Shown here: positions 16,644-25,125 of the stretch, piece after piece
Layout: each line of letters begins with the position of its first letter
Position numbering within the stretch: the stretch's first letter is position 1
Assembly: GCA_900756945.1 (NCBI GenBank)
Contig: CAAELZ010000010.1
Span: 1-38,708 of the forward strand
From: an uncultured Collinsella sp.
Lineage (GTDB): Bacteria; Actinomycetota; Coriobacteriia; Coriobacteriales; Coriobacteriaceae
Reading direction: 5' to 3'
DNA: 38,708 nucleotides
Position numbers and translations under genes: made by a program
The notes under the pieces: generated by a model
Told to the model about the DNA's origin: nothing
The model's database searches: none
Seen by the model: the letters and a program-made list of their open reading frames with translations, nothing else

Positions 16644-17636
16644 ATGACTACTCAGGAACAGGTTAAGGATGTCGTCTCCCAGGTTTTGGCTGACAAGGCA
16701 GACAAGGGCGGCATCAGGCGCGTCGTGTGGATTGGCGCCGGCGGATCCAACGGCGGCAACTATCCTGCTCAGTACTTTATGGAGCACGAGGCTACGCAGG
16801 TCGTGAGCTCCAGCTACACCAGCAACGAGTTCGTGCACGCAACCCCTGCCTACGTCAACGAGAACACCCTGGCCGTCGTCGTGTCCATGCGCGGCACCAA
16901 GGAGACCATCGTCGCCGCCCAGGTCGCCAAGGACCACGGCGCCAGCACCATCGCCATCTATGTTGACGAGTCCGGCCTCACTGAGGTCTGCGACTACAAG
17001 ATCCAGTACGACAGCTTGGCCGTCGACGAGTCCTGCATGGGCCGCACCAACTCCGCCGTCGTGACCATGATCGCCATGGAGCTTACGCAGCAGACCGAGG
17101 GCTATGCCGAGTACGAGACCGCTATGGCCGCCTTCGACTTGGTCGACCCCATCTATCGAAAGGCCGTCGAGTACACCCGTCCGCTTGCTGCCAAGTGGGC
17201 CGAGCAGAACGCCGACAAGCCCTGCATCAACGTGATGGCTCAGGGTCCGCTCTTTGGTGCCGCCTACGTCTTTAGCATCTGCAACGTGCAGGAGATGCTG
17301 CAGATCGACTCCTGCACCATCAACACCTGCGACTTCTTCCACGGCCCCTTCGAGATTCTGGACAAGCGTACCTCGCTGTTCCAGCTCATCAGCGTCGGCC
17401 GCAGCCGCTGCAACGACGAGCGCGGCATCCGTTTTGTCAATCAGTACGGTGGCGAGCGCGTCTATCAGCTCGACGCCAAGGAGCTCGGCCTCAACGACAT
17501 CAAGGACAGCGTGAGCGAGTACTTCAACCACCTGATCTTTGCCCCGATCCTCAACAACGTGTACATGCGCGCGCTCTCTGCCGTCACCCACAAGGACTAC
17601 ATGACGCGCCGCTACATGTGGAAGCTGGACTACTAG
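16644..17636 (+). CDS. SIS-domain sugar-phosphate deglycase/isomerase-like protein 1
   Basis: The product has 330 residues with two SIS domains (about 20-150 and 190-310) of the FrlB/GfrF/AgaS-like type that acts on phosphorylated glycated amino acids or amino sugars. IRRVVWIGAGGSNGG is the first Rossmann-like loop. The C-terminal tail RRYMWKLDY is shared with the SIS gene at 21936 (RRYMWKLSY). It differs from its two paralogs at two places. The phosphate loop reads SMRGTKET instead of S-x-S-G-x-T. The GEYFHGPFE segment reads CDFFHGPFE (D230). A different substrate is likely. Start at ATG behind AGAAAGG. The divergent GntR gene is the probable regulator. Confidence 0.85.
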   Translation: MTTQEQVKDVVSQVLADKADKGGIRRVVWIGAGGSNGGNYPAQYFMEHEATQVVSSSYTSNEFVHATPAYVNENTLAVVVSMRGTKETIVAAQVAKDHGASTIAIYVDESGLTEVCDYKIQYDSLAVDESCMGRTNSAVVTMIAMELTQQTEGYAEYETAMAAFDLVDPIYRKAVEYTRPLAAKWAEQNADKPCINVMAQGPLFGAAYVFSICNVQEMLQIDSCTINTCDFFHGPFEILDKRTSLFQLISVGRSRCNDERGIRFVNQYGGERVYQLDAKELGLNDIKDSVSEYFNHLIFAPILNNVYMRALSAVTHKDYMTRRYMWKLDY

Positions 17637-17675
17637 GGGATAGAGCGGCCTAACAGCTCGATGTCCTCATAAGTT

Positions 17676-17735
17676 GTGGTGGAATAGTTCCTGTTTGGGG
17701 GGCTTGAAGCATCTATTTAGGAACTATTTCACCGC
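17676..17735. repeat. Inverted repeat with AATAGTTCCT arms
   Basis: Arms 17676-17692 and 17719-17735 match at 15 of 17 bases around a 26-base loop, just after the SIS gene at 16644. There is no T run. It is either an mRNA 3' end structure or an intergenic repeat. Confidence 0.6.
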
Positions 17736-17750
17736 AACCGCCAAGTAATC

Positions 17751-17787
17751 CGCTGGGGACGGAGGAAAACGGATCACTTTTCCGCTC
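17751..17787. repeat. GGGGACGGAGG hairpin of the GGGAC family
   Basis: GGGGACGGA is followed by GGAAAA, then CGGATCAC, then TTTTCC. The stem is short (6 bp) but the layout matches the other GGGAC-containing intergenic hairpins in the window. Confidence 0.45.
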
Positions 17788-17800
17788 ACCGATTTGTGTC

Positions 17801-17828
17801 TTGAAAAATGTATATAACGACTATAACG
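17801..17828 (+). promoter_or_regulatory. Promoter and TATAACG direct-repeat operator of the EamA gene
   Basis: TATAACG occurs at 17813-17819 and 17822-17828, nine bases apart (TATAACGACTATAACGT). TTGAAA at 17801-17806 could be the -35 box, with TATAAC at 17822 as the -10 box (15-base spacer). An operator overlapping the -10 box suggests repression. The same arrangement precedes the PTS operon (19103-19118) and the GntR gene at 25176. Confidence 0.55.
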
Positions 17829-17868
17829 TAGTGTGAAACATATTGGAAACAATACCGAGGAGGCTGCG

Positions 17869-18951
17869 TTGAAGAAAAGCAATCTGGGCTATGTGCTGGT
17901 GCTGATCGCCGCGCTTATGTGGGGCAGCATCGGAATCTTTGTAAACGGCATCTCGGCCATGGGCGTTACGTCCCAGAGTATGGCTGCCTTTCGCTTGTTG
18001 GTCGGAGCGCTTATCTTGGCGCCGGTCCTGATGTTTATGGGCTGCCATTCGGGTGAGGGGTCTACCGTGGCTCAGGGTCCGCTGGCCCTGTTCAAGGCAA
18101 GCCCTAAAGAGCTTGTTTCCTGCGCGCTTGTCGGTATCGTCGGTTTGGCCGCCGCCAACACTTGCTATTACGAGTGTATGGGCGAGGTGGGCATGTCCAC
18201 GGCCTCGGTGCTGCTCTATACCTCGCCGGTGTTTGGCGTCGTGCTCGGCCGCGTGCTTTATCGCGAGGACGTGACCCCCAACAAGCTCGTTGCCATCGCT
18301 TTTAACATAGGGGGCTGTGTACTTGCAGTAACTAATGGCGACCTTTCCGGTTTCCATTTTTCGGTTTGGGGCGTCACGTCGGGCGTGATTGCAGGCTTTT
18401 GTGGGGCGTCGCTCGCGGTGTTTAGCCGGATAGCAACCAAGACGGTCCACCCGCTGGCTGTCACGTTTTGGGGCCTTGTTTTTGGCGGTGGGGTTATGGC
18501 GGCTATCGCGGCTCCGTGGCCGGATGTCGCCGCGGCAATGTCGCCACAGCTGCTGCTGCTGTTCCTTGGCTTTGGACTCATCCCCACAGCCGTGGCTTAC
18601 ATCTTATATATGCAGGGTCTGTCCATGGGGCTCGAGACATCGAAAGTTCCCGTCGTAATGTCTTTTGAGACGGTCGTCACCGTACTGGTGGGCATTGGTG
18701 TCTATGCCGAGTCCGCCGGCGCGATCAAGGTCCTGGGTATTGTGCTGGTGCTCATGTCCATCCTGATTATGAACACCGACTTCTCCAAGCTGCGCAACAG
18801 TGTATTTGTCGGTCATGTCGCTGAGAGCATGACCTTTAAGCCCAACGCGTGGTGGACGGAGAAAACGCAGGACATGGATCTGTTTAAGGAACGTACCGGC
18901 ATCGCGCTGGAGCCCACCGTGCAGGAAAGCCCCTGGTACTTCGTGCGATAG
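17869..18951 (+). CDS. EamA (DMT-superfamily) transporter
   Basis: The product has 360 residues with ten predicted membrane spans in two EamA repeats (about 5-145 and 165-300). An unusual soluble C-terminus of about 55 residues (NAWWTEKTQDMDLF onward) follows. Family members export or import amino acids and related metabolites. Between an SIS gene and a PTS operon, a role in moving the amino acid freed by deglycation, or the glycated substrate itself, is plausible but inferred. I start at the TTG at 17869, which follows CGAGGAGG by five bases. The in-frame GTG at 17833 lies on top of the promoter region. The TATAACG operator upstream suggests control by the GntR at 25176. Confidence 0.82.
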   Translation: MKKSNLGYVLVLIAALMWGSIGIFVNGISAMGVTSQSMAAFRLLVGALILAPVLMFMGCHSGEGSTVAQGPLALFKASPKELVSCALVGIVGLAAANTCYYECMGEVGMSTASVLLYTSPVFGVVLGRVLYREDVTPNKLVAIAFNIGGCVLAVTNGDLSGFHFSVWGVTSGVIAGFCGASLAVFSRIATKTVHPLAVTFWGLVFGGGVMAAIAAPWPDVAAAMSPQLLLLFLGFGLIPTAVAYILYMQGLSMGLETSKVPVVMSFETVVTVLVGIGVYAESAGAIKVLGIVLVLMSILIMNTDFSKLRNSVFVGHVAESMTFKPNAWWTEKTQDMDLFKERTGIALEPTVQESPWYFVR

Positions 18952-19074
18952 GGGATTGCGCGCAGGGTCCGACTTGGGGTTATCCCGCCAGTGCCGGCCT
19001 GCCCAGCCCCAACGTTTCAAGTACGTTAAACCCGTCAACGGTCGATTTTCACCCGCGAACGGTCTTTATACTAA

Positions 19075-19118
19075 TTGGCAATATCCGCAACGTATAAGAC
19101 GTTATAATGACCATAACG
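19075..19118 (+). promoter_or_regulatory. Promoter/operator region of the PTS operon
   Basis: TATAATGACCATAACGA at 19103-19119 matches the EamA operator TATAACGACTATAACGT at 14 of 17 positions in the same orientation, with the half-sites nine bases apart. It also contains a TATAAT -10 box. Upstream, TTGGCA at 19075 is too far for a standard -35 box, and CGTATAA at 19091 adds an inverted half-site. The exact promoter is not settled. Confidence 0.55.
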
Positions 19119-19134
19119 AAAAGGAGGAGGCAAG

Positions 19135-20058
19135 ATGAATCAGATCATTCTCGCATCTCATGGCGGCCTGGCCGCAGGCGCCAAAGACACGCTCGAGATG
19201 GTTCTCGGCGACGTGTCGAACGTCCACGTCGTGTCGCTTGCTCGTGACGACAAGGAGCCCATCACCAACAAGGTGGACGCCATGATCGCCACGTTCAACG
19301 CGGACGACACCGTCTATGTGCTGACCGATATGCTCGGCAGCTCGGTCAACAACAGCATGGTCGAGCTTTCCCGCAACGGTGCGGCATTCACGGTGATCAG
19401 CGGTTTCAACATTCCGCTGGCACTGACGCTCGCTATGAGCCCCGCCCCCGTCAAGGGTGCCGAGCTCGCGGCCCTCATCAACGAGGCCCGCACCGGTCTG
19501 ACCAATCCCAACGCACCGGTCGAGGCTGCCGCGGCTCCCGCCAAGAAGGCTAAGGCGCCCCGTCACAGCTCCGGTCCCGCCAAGATCGTCCTCGCACGTC
19601 TTGACTACCGTCTGCTGCACGGTCAGGTCGTCTTTACCTGGACCACCAAGGTTCAGGCCGAGCGCATCATCGTCGTCGACAACGCTGCCGCCAACGATGA
19701 CATCAAGAAGGGCGCTCTTAAGCTGGCCAAGCCCCAGGGCGTGCGCCTGAACGTCTTCACCGTCGAGCGTGCCCTCGCCAAGATGGACAAGCTCAACACC
19801 CTCGGCGAGCGCGTCATGTTCGTCTTTGGCAACACTGCCGAGATGCTGCAGTTCTGCCAGGGCTACAAGCTCGACGCCATCAACCTGGGCGCCACCGCCA
19901 ACCACGACGGTGCCGATCAGGTCGGCGGCAAGGACAGCTCCGTCTTCTTCGACGCCACCCAGAAGGCCGACGTCAACCAGCTGCTCGACATGGGCATCAA
20001 GCTCTACGTCCAGCAGACCCCCACGTATCAGAGCGTCGACATCGACGCCAAGCTGTAA
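19135..20058 (+). CDS. Mannose-family PTS EIIAB fusion
   Basis: The product has 307 residues. EIIA (about 1-125) carries the phosphorylated His9 in ILASHGGLAAG. An Ala/Pro/Lys-rich linker (126-147) leads to EIIB (148-307) with His162 in ARLDYRLLHGQVVFTW, where Tyr replaces the usual second Asp. The protein passes phosphate from HPr to the incoming substrate through EIIC/EIID. AAGGAGGAGG lies before the ATG. It is the first gene of an operon with EIIC (36 bases later), EIID and an SIS deglycase. That composition resembles gfrABCDEF of Salmonella, which takes up glucoselysine and fructoselysine, but here EIIA and EIIB are fused. Confidence 0.93.
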   Translation: MNQIILASHGGLAAGAKDTLEMVLGDVSNVHVVSLARDDKEPITNKVDAMIATFNADDTVYVLTDMLGSSVNNSMVELSRNGAAFTVISGFNIPLALTLAMSPAPVKGAELAALINEARTGLTNPNAPVEAAAAPAKKAKAPRHSSGPAKIVLARLDYRLLHGQVVFTWTTKVQAERIIVVDNAAANDDIKKGALKLAKPQGVRLNVFTVERALAKMDKLNTLGERVMFVFGNTAEMLQFCQGYKLDAINLGATANHDGADQVGGKDSSVFFDATQKADVNQLLDMGIKLYVQQTPTYQSVDIDAKL

Positions 20059-20094
20059 TCAACCAGGCTTTTGCCTGACTGAAAGGAGAAGGGT

Positions 20095-20889
20095 ATGAAT
20101 ACGTTCATCAGTGCGGTGCTCGTCGGCCTCGTCGGCGTGTTCTGCATGTGGGACTCCCGCCTGCTCGGTCGTCTTAACTTCGAGCAGCCCCTCGTTGGCG
20201 CTACGCTCGTCGGTCTGCTGCTGGGCGATGTGCCCACCGGCCTTGCCGTCGGTGCCGCCGTCGAGCTCGTGTCCATGGGCCTGGTGCAGGTCGGCGCCGC
20301 CGTTCCGCCCGATATGGTCCTGGGCGGCATCGTGGCCGCTGCCTTCGCGTGCCTGACCGATGCTTCCGCCGAGACCGCCATGACGATCGCCATCCCGGTC
20401 GCCGTCCTGGGTCAGCTCCTCGGCATCGTGTTCCGTTCCATCATCGCCGCCCTCACCCATGTGGCCGATAGCGCGATTGATAACGGCAAGTTCAAGACCG
20501 CCTACCGCATGCACATCTGCGCCGGCTCCGGTCTGTACGCCATCATGTACTTCCTGCCGATCTTCCTGGCCGTCTTTGTCGGTACCGACCTGGTCCAAGC
20601 CATCGTCAACATGGTTCCCGAGTGGCTGTCCGTTGGTCTGAACGTCTCGACCAAGATCATGACCGCCTACGGTCTGGCCCTGCTGCTCACCATGATGATC
20701 AAGAAGGGTATGACCCCGTTCCTGTTCATCGGTTTCCTGCTCGCCGCCTACCTCAACCTGTCCGTCATCGCGGTCGCTCTGATCGGTGTGTGCCTGGCTA
20801 TCGTCTTCATGGGCTTCAAGTTCAACGGTTCCCATGCAGCCGCCGGTGTCGATTCCGACTACGATCCGCTCGAAGACGACGAAGACTAA
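20095..20889 (+). CDS. Mannose-family PTS EIIC membrane component
   Basis: The product has 264 residues and is highly hydrophobic. LLGDVPTGLAVGAAVELVSMGLVQVGAAVPPDMVLGGIVAAAFA is the signature region of EIIC in the mannose/fructose/sorbose family. The C-terminus is acidic and cytosolic. With EIID it forms the translocation channel. GGAGAAGG precedes the ATG. Thirteen bases separate it from EIID. Confidence 0.93.
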   Translation: MNTFISAVLVGLVGVFCMWDSRLLGRLNFEQPLVGATLVGLLLGDVPTGLAVGAAVELVSMGLVQVGAAVPPDMVLGGIVAAAFACLTDASAETAMTIAIPVAVLGQLLGIVFRSIIAALTHVADSAIDNGKFKTAYRMHICAGSGLYAIMYFLPIFLAVFVGTDLVQAIVNMVPEWLSVGLNVSTKIMTAYGLALLLTMMIKKGMTPFLFIGFLLAAYLNLSVIAVALIGVCLAIVFMGFKFNGSHAAAGVDSDYDPLEDDED

Positions 20890-20902
20890 GGAGGAACACA
20901 CT

Positions 20903-21736
20903 ATGGCAACTGCAACCAAGGACGTGTCCCTGAACAAGAAGGTCAGCCAGTTCTTCTGGCGCTCCTGGGCCATCCAGGCCTCTTGGAACTACGAGCGTCA
21001 GATGAACATGGGCTTCCTCTACGGCATGGTCCCCACGCTCGATCGCCTCTATCCGGACGAGTCCGACCCCAAGCAGCTCGCTGCTAAGAAAGAGGCTTAC
21101 CACCGTCACATGGCGTTCTACAACTGCACCCCGCAGACGAGCGCTTTTGTCCTAGGCCTCGCCGCCTCCATGGAGGAGGAGTACGCCAAGGATCCCGAGA
21201 ACTTCGATCCCGATTCGATTAACGCGGTCAAGACCTCCCTCATGGGCCCGCTTTCCGGCATCGGTGACTCTTTCTTCCAGGGCACCATCCGCGTTATCGC
21301 CTTTGGCCTGGGCGTTCAGCTGGCTCAGCAGGGCTCCATCATGGGTCCGATCCTGGCCATGCTCATCTCCATCGTGCCCTCCGTGCTGATCACGTGGTTC
21401 GCTGCCAAGATCGGCTACCAGGGCGGCCACGAGTACCTGAGCAAGCTCCAGGGTGGCGACCTCATGGAGAAGCTCATGTATGTCTGCGGCATCGTGGGTC
21501 TTATGTCCGTGGGCGGCATGATCGCTACGCTGATCGGCGCCACCACCCCGCTGCAGTTCGCTGACGGCACCGTCGTGATCCAGGATATCCTGGACGGCAT
21601 GATGCCCCAGATGATCTCCCTTGGCCTCACCGGCCTTATGTACTGGCTCATCAAGAAGAACGTCAACACCGGTTGGCTTCTCGTGATCGCCATCGTGGGC
21701 GGCATCGCCCTCTCCGCGGCCGGCATCCTGGCCTAG
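20903..21736 (+). CDS. Mannose-family PTS EIID membrane component
   Basis: The product has 277 residues. It starts with a cytosolic part (KKVSQFFWRSWAIQASWNYERQMNMGFLYGMVPTL is the conserved EIID N-terminus), then SLMGPLSGIGDSFFQGTIRVI, followed by C-terminal membrane spans. It is the obligatory partner of EIIC. The ATG at 20903 follows AAGGAGGA. A longer in-frame reading from 20786 overlaps EIIC and is rejected. Downstream lie two hairpins and then the SIS deglycase, which probably belongs to the same operon. Confidence 0.93.
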   Translation: MATATKDVSLNKKVSQFFWRSWAIQASWNYERQMNMGFLYGMVPTLDRLYPDESDPKQLAAKKEAYHRHMAFYNCTPQTSAFVLGLAASMEEEYAKDPENFDPDSINAVKTSLMGPLSGIGDSFFQGTIRVIAFGLGVQLAQQGSIMGPILAMLISIVPSVLITWFAAKIGYQGGHEYLSKLQGGDLMEKLMYVCGIVGLMSVGGMIATLIGATTPLQFADGTVVIQDILDGMMPQMISLGLTGLMYWLIKKNVNTGWLLVIAIVGGIALSAAGILA

Positions 21737-21770
21737 TCGCGACCAAGCGTCTAACCGCTTTCCCCCGGGG

Positions 21771-21801
21771 GCCTGCCTGGCATCCCATACCCCAGGCAGG
21801 C
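21771..21801 (+). terminator. Hairpin after EIID
   Basis: GCCTGCCTGG (21771-21780) pairs perfectly with CCAGGCAGGC (21792-21801). The next bases are TTCC, so it is a weak or partial terminator, or an mRNA-stabilising hairpin within the operon. Confidence 0.45.
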
Positions 21802-21812
21802 TTCCATCCCTA

Positions 21813-21845
21813 GATGTGTCAAAGGGACAGTTCCTTTGACACATC
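21813..21845. repeat. GGGACAG palindrome between EIID and the SIS gene
   Basis: GATGTGTCAAAGG (21813-21825) and CCTTTGACACATC (21833-21845) are perfect complements around GACAGTT. It is part of the GGGAC-core hairpin family seen in this window, here inside an apparent operon. Confidence 0.8.
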
Positions 21846-21935
21846 CTCAACGGGCCGGCGACTCGGTCCAAACCACGGTAACCCTGCGAGCGCCCGGCAA
21901 TGTGGCGCCGCAAAAAATCGAAAGGAATGTGTCAG

Positions 21936-22919
21936 ATGTACGAGATCGACCTTAACCTCCCTAAGCAGATCGTCGCTGACGTCCTGTCCAACCACGAGAT
22001 CCACAGCGTCGCCTTCGTCGGCTGCGGTGCTTCCATGTCCGACCTTTACCCTGCCAAGTACTTCCTGGCCAACAACACGGACAAGCTGAACGTTCAGATC
22101 TTCACCGCTAACGAGTTCAACTACGACACGCCTTCCTGGGTCAACGAGCACACCTTCGTGATCACCTGCTCCCTCGGTGGCTCCACGCCCGAGACCGTCG
22201 AGGCCAACAAGACCGCCAAGAAGCACAACTGCCCGGTCGTCTCCCTCACCAACAAGGCCGGCTCCGCTCTGACCGTCGACGCCGACCACGTCATCGTTCA
22301 CGGCTTCCATGCCAACTACGCTGCCAAGTGCGAGAAGCCTGGCTACGCCATCGCTCTTGCTCTCGAGATCCTTCAGCAGACCGAGGGCTATGACCACTAC
22401 GAGGACATGATCACCGGCCTCACCAACGTCTTCGAGCTCTGCGAGAACGCCGCTCAGTCCGCCAAGGGCCTCGCCAAGCAGTTCGCCCAGGACTTCAAGG
22501 ACGACAAGATGATCTACTTCATGGCCTCTGGTGCCTCCGAGAAGATGGCTTATTCTCACGCCGCCTTCCTGTTCACCGAGATGCAGTGGATCGACGCCGC
22601 CGCCTACAACACCGGCGAGTACTTCCACGGCCCGTTCGAGGTTTCCACCGAGGGTAAGCCCTACGTCTTCTTCATGTCCGATGGTGCCACCCGTCCGATG
22701 GACGCCCGCGCCCTCACCTTCCTTAAGCGCATGGGCGCCAAGGTCGCTCTGATCGACTCCAAGGACTACGGTCTGGCCGACGCCGTGCCGGCAAGCGTCG
22801 TCACCTACTTCAACCCGCTGCTGCACCTCGCCGTTATGCGCGAGTACGGCAACCAGATCGCCGAGGCCCGTCAGCACCCGCTGACCATGCGTCGCTACAT
22901 GTGGAAGCTTTCCTACTAA
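21936..22919 (+). CDS. SIS-domain deglycase-like protein 2 (PTS-linked)
   Basis: The product has 327 residues and two SIS domains. HSVAFVGCGASMSDLYPA is the first nucleotide-fold loop, ITCSLGGSTPETV the sugar-phosphate loop, TGEYFHGPFEVS (E228, H231) the segment conserved in FrlB-like deglycases, and RRYMWKLSY the C-terminal tail. Linked to a mannose-family PTS, it would cleave the 6-phosphate of the imported substrate, for example fructoselysine-6-phosphate to glucose-6-phosphate and lysine. The named substrate is inference from the gfr-like layout. The ATG at 21936 follows AAAGGAA, and the earlier in-frame start at 21900 is rejected. A strong terminator ends the operon. Confidence 0.88.
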   Translation: MYEIDLNLPKQIVADVLSNHEIHSVAFVGCGASMSDLYPAKYFLANNTDKLNVQIFTANEFNYDTPSWVNEHTFVITCSLGGSTPETVEANKTAKKHNCPVVSLTNKAGSALTVDADHVIVHGFHANYAAKCEKPGYAIALALEILQQTEGYDHYEDMITGLTNVFELCENAAQSAKGLAKQFAQDFKDDKMIYFMASGASEKMAYSHAAFLFTEMQWIDAAAYNTGEYFHGPFEVSTEGKPYVFFMSDGATRPMDARALTFLKRMGAKVALIDSKDYGLADAVPASVVTYFNPLLHLAVMREYGNQIAEARQHPLTMRRYMWKLSY

Positions 22920-22953
22920 TCACAAGTAAGTAGACCTTACGGGTTGATTGAGA

Positions 22954-22985
22954 GGGGATGGGGTTTTGCCCCGTCCCCTTTTTTG
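22954..22985 (+). terminator. Strong terminator of the PTS-SIS operon
   Basis: GGGGATGGGG (22954-22963) pairs with CCCCGTCCCC (22969-22978) around TTTTG, followed by TTTTTT. Confidence 0.92.
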
Positions 22986-23026
22986 CTTTGGGGAGGGCGT
23001 GTCTGTCGCGTCGCAAAACACCAGAT

Positions 23027-23064
23027 AAAACCTACCAAAATAAACCTGTCCCTTTTTGGCAGGT
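23027..23064 (-). repeat. GGGACAGG palindromic repeat, copy B (inverted)
   Basis: On the minus strand it reads CCTGCCAAAAAGGGACAGG, then TTTATTTTGGTAGGTTTT. It matches copies A (15313) and C (34614) and extends into a shared TATCTGG. It lies immediately before the HAD ribosome binding site. Confidence 0.8.
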
Positions 23065-23078
23065 GGGAGGAGATGCGT

Positions 23079-23708
23079 ATGATTAAGGCAGTGCTGTTTG
23101 ACATGGACGGCGTGCTGGTCGATACCGAGTGGTTCTACAACCGCCGTCGCGTGGCGTTTATGGAAGAGAAGGGGTTCCATTTTGACGAGATCCCCGATCT
23201 TTCGGGGTCTAACGAGCCTGCCATTTGGAAGTCGCTGGTGCCCGACGATATTGAGCTGCGCGAGCGTCTGCGCGTGGAGTACAAGCAGGTCTACAGCCCG
23301 GTTCACCCCGTTCCGTATGCCGAGCTGCTCAACGAGCAGACGGAGCCGGTGATGCGCGAGCTGCACGAGCGCGGCGTGAAGTGCGCCATCGCAAGCTCGT
23401 CCTATCGTGAGCTCATTGACGAGCTGGTTGAGATTGCCGGTATCGCCGACGTGCTGGACTACACCATCAGCGGTCACGAGTGCAGTGCGTTTAAGCCCGA
23501 CCCCGAGATCTACCTGCGTGCCATGAAGGCGCTGGGAGTTGACCCCGCCGAGTGCCTGGTTATCGAGGACTCGCCTTTGGGTATCGAGGCCGGCAAGCGC
23601 TCCGGCGCCCGCGTCCTGGCACTGCGTCCGCATGAGGGCGTCAACCTGGACCAGTCCGCCGCCGACGTCGTCATCGACAACCTGAGCGACATTTTGGCCG
23701 CTCTGTAG
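23079..23708 (+). CDS. HAD-superfamily phosphatase/phosphomutase (beta-phosphoglucomutase-like)
   Basis: The product has 209 residues. KAVLFDMDGVLVDTEWFY carries the nucleophile Asp and acid/base Asp (motif I). IASSSYRE is motif II, FKPDPEIYLRA motif III and VIEDSPLGIEAG motif IV. An alpha-helical cap lies between, as in beta-phosphoglucomutase and sugar phosphatases. Next to a sugar PTS operon it may process a sugar phosphate, which is inference. Two in-frame ATGs are close together. The second (23079) stands eight bases after GGGAGG and gives the typical family start. The first (23073) is too near to it. Confidence 0.85.
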   Translation: MIKAVLFDMDGVLVDTEWFYNRRRVAFMEEKGFHFDEIPDLSGSNEPAIWKSLVPDDIELRERLRVEYKQVYSPVHPVPYAELLNEQTEPVMRELHERGVKCAIASSSYRELIDELVEIAGIADVLDYTISGHECSAFKPDPEIYLRAMKALGVDPAECLVIEDSPLGIEAGKRSGARVLALRPHEGVNLDQSAADVVIDNLSDILAAL

Positions 23709-23803
23709 TGTCAATCCACCGCGAGAAGCACTGGTTCACGCGTCATTTGCTGCAGATTGGCTTAATTTGGCATCAATTTAGATCCGTTTGGCTTCGATTC
23801 GGG

Positions 23804-23927
23804 CTAAGTGAGTAGACTTTTTGGCGCAGGCCGAGCACAAAGCGTTTCTGACTTAGTAAAACCGCAGGTCACAGAGGTGGCTGTTATTGGCTGTGCTCGG
23901 GAGGTCGCGAAAAGTCTACTCACTTAG
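23804..23927. repeat. Terminal-inverted-repeat element, copy 2
   Basis: The 124-bp element has the same 18-bp perfect terminal inverted repeats as copy 1 (CTAAGTGAGTAGACTTTT). Here the inner arms CCGAGCACA and TGTGCTCGG are also complementary, so the transcript could fold as one long hairpin. Confidence 0.9.
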
Positions 23928-23986
23928 AATTTGGGCCTTTGGTTGTGGGGTCACCGGTCCCGTTTTGGTTGTCGAGAGAGGGTGAA

Positions 23987-24018
23987 TTGAGGCGCCCTCT
24001 GTCGCTCCATGCTACAAT
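23987..24018 (+). promoter_or_regulatory. Possible promoter of the YitT gene
   Basis: TACAAT at 24013-24018 is preceded by TGC, an extended -10 box. TTGAGG at 23987 is 20 bases away, longer than ideal. The start codon is 46 bases downstream of the -10 box. Confidence 0.45.
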
Positions 24019-24063
24019 CGCCGACATGCCCCACAACTACATCTGCCTTCGAAGGGAGCCTAC

Positions 24064-25071
24064 GTGGCGAACGCCATCGATCAGCTCACGGACCGCGTGC
24101 TCGTGCTCGGCCGCCTTACCATCGTCCGCCGCGCTATTACCGCTGTGGCGGTCACCATTTCTGCCGTTCTCCAGACATTTCTGATCCAGGCGTTCATTCG
24201 GCCCGCCGACTTGCTTCCGAGCGGCCTTACCGGTGTCGCGGTCCTGCTCGATCGCGTTACCTCGCTCGGTGGCGTTCACATCGACATCTCGCTCGGTATG
24301 CTCGCGCTCAACATCCCCGTGGCGCTTCTATGCTGGAGCGGCATTAGCAAGCGCTTCGTCATCTTCTCGATGATGCAGGTCGTGCTTTCGTCGCTGTTCC
24401 TCAACATCTTTCATTTCGCCCCGTTTTTGGGCGACAAGATCATGCTCATCATTTTTGGCGGCGTGGTCTCGGGTCTGGGCGCTGCCATCGCGCTTAAGTC
24501 CGGCGCATCTACCGGCGGCACCGACTTTATCGCGCTGTGGGTCTCCAACCACACGGGCAAGACCATCTGGGGCGTCATCTTTGGTTTTAACTGCTTTATC
24601 CTGGCGATCTTTGGGCTTATGTTTGGCTGGGACAATGCGGCGTATTCCATTGTGTTCCAGTTTATTTCGACCAAGACCATCGACAGCTTCTATCATCGCT
24701 ACGACCGCGTGACGCTGCAGATCACGACGCGCAAGGCAGACGAGGTCATGACCGCCTATGTTGACCATTTTCAGCACGGCATTAGTTGCGCCGAGGTCAT
24801 CGGCGGATATAGCCGCGAAAAGATGTACCTGCTGCACGCCGTTGTCTCGACCTACGAGAGCCAGGACATTATCAAACTGGTGTGCGACATTGATCCCGGT
24901 GCCGTGATCAACGTGTTCCACACGCTCAGCTTTGTGGGTGGCTGGTGGGGTGGTCATGTCGACGAGCCCATGCCCACGGCCGTTCCCGATCCCGACAAGC
25001 CCGCACGCATGGCCAGCAGGCAGGCGCGCCTCAGCGAGCAGGACAGTCTGCAACAGGACGACGGCAAGTAA
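24064..25071 (+). CDS. YitT-family membrane protein (DUF161/DUF2179)
   Basis: The product has 335 residues. The N-terminal half has about five or six hydrophobic spans with the family sequence FIRPADLLPSGLTGVAVLL and SGASTGGTDFIALWVSNHTGKTIW. The C-terminal DUF2179 domain (about 215-300) includes the family-typical EVIGGYSREKMYLLHAVVSTYE. The last 35 residues are hydrophilic. The function of YitT proteins is poorly known. Some are thought to move small molecules. GTG start behind AAGGGAG. It stands alone between the HAD gene and the second GntR gene. Confidence 0.85.
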   Translation: MANAIDQLTDRVLVLGRLTIVRRAITAVAVTISAVLQTFLIQAFIRPADLLPSGLTGVAVLLDRVTSLGGVHIDISLGMLALNIPVALLCWSGISKRFVIFSMMQVVLSSLFLNIFHFAPFLGDKIMLIIFGGVVSGLGAAIALKSGASTGGTDFIALWVSNHTGKTIWGVIFGFNCFILAIFGLMFGWDNAAYSIVFQFISTKTIDSFYHRYDRVTLQITTRKADEVMTAYVDHFQHGISCAEVIGGYSREKMYLLHAVVSTYESQDIIKLVCDIDPGAVINVFHTLSFVGGWWGGHVDEPMPTAVPDPDKPARMASRQARLSEQDSLQQDDGK

Positions 25072-25125
25072 GGTTTTGCTGTATGTGGTGTATCGTTTTA
25101 TCCAACTGAGGTAACATATAAAAAG

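Larger units (their letters stand above)
23709..24063. other. Gene-free interval between HAD and YitT genes
   Basis: It contains copy 2 of the terminal-inverted-repeat element (23804-23927) and a promoter-like element for the YitT gene. No gene is seen in the rest. Confidence 0.6.

Noticed and set aside
17833..17868. GTG at 17833 as the start of the EamA transporter
   Set aside because: It lies within a few bases of the operator and probable promoter and lacks a ribosome binding site. TTG at 17869 follows CGAGGAGG.
20786..20902. Longer N-terminus of EIID starting inside EIIC
   Set aside because: It would be a frame-shifted reading of EIIC. The ATG at 20903 with AAGGAGGA gives the usual EIID N-terminus.
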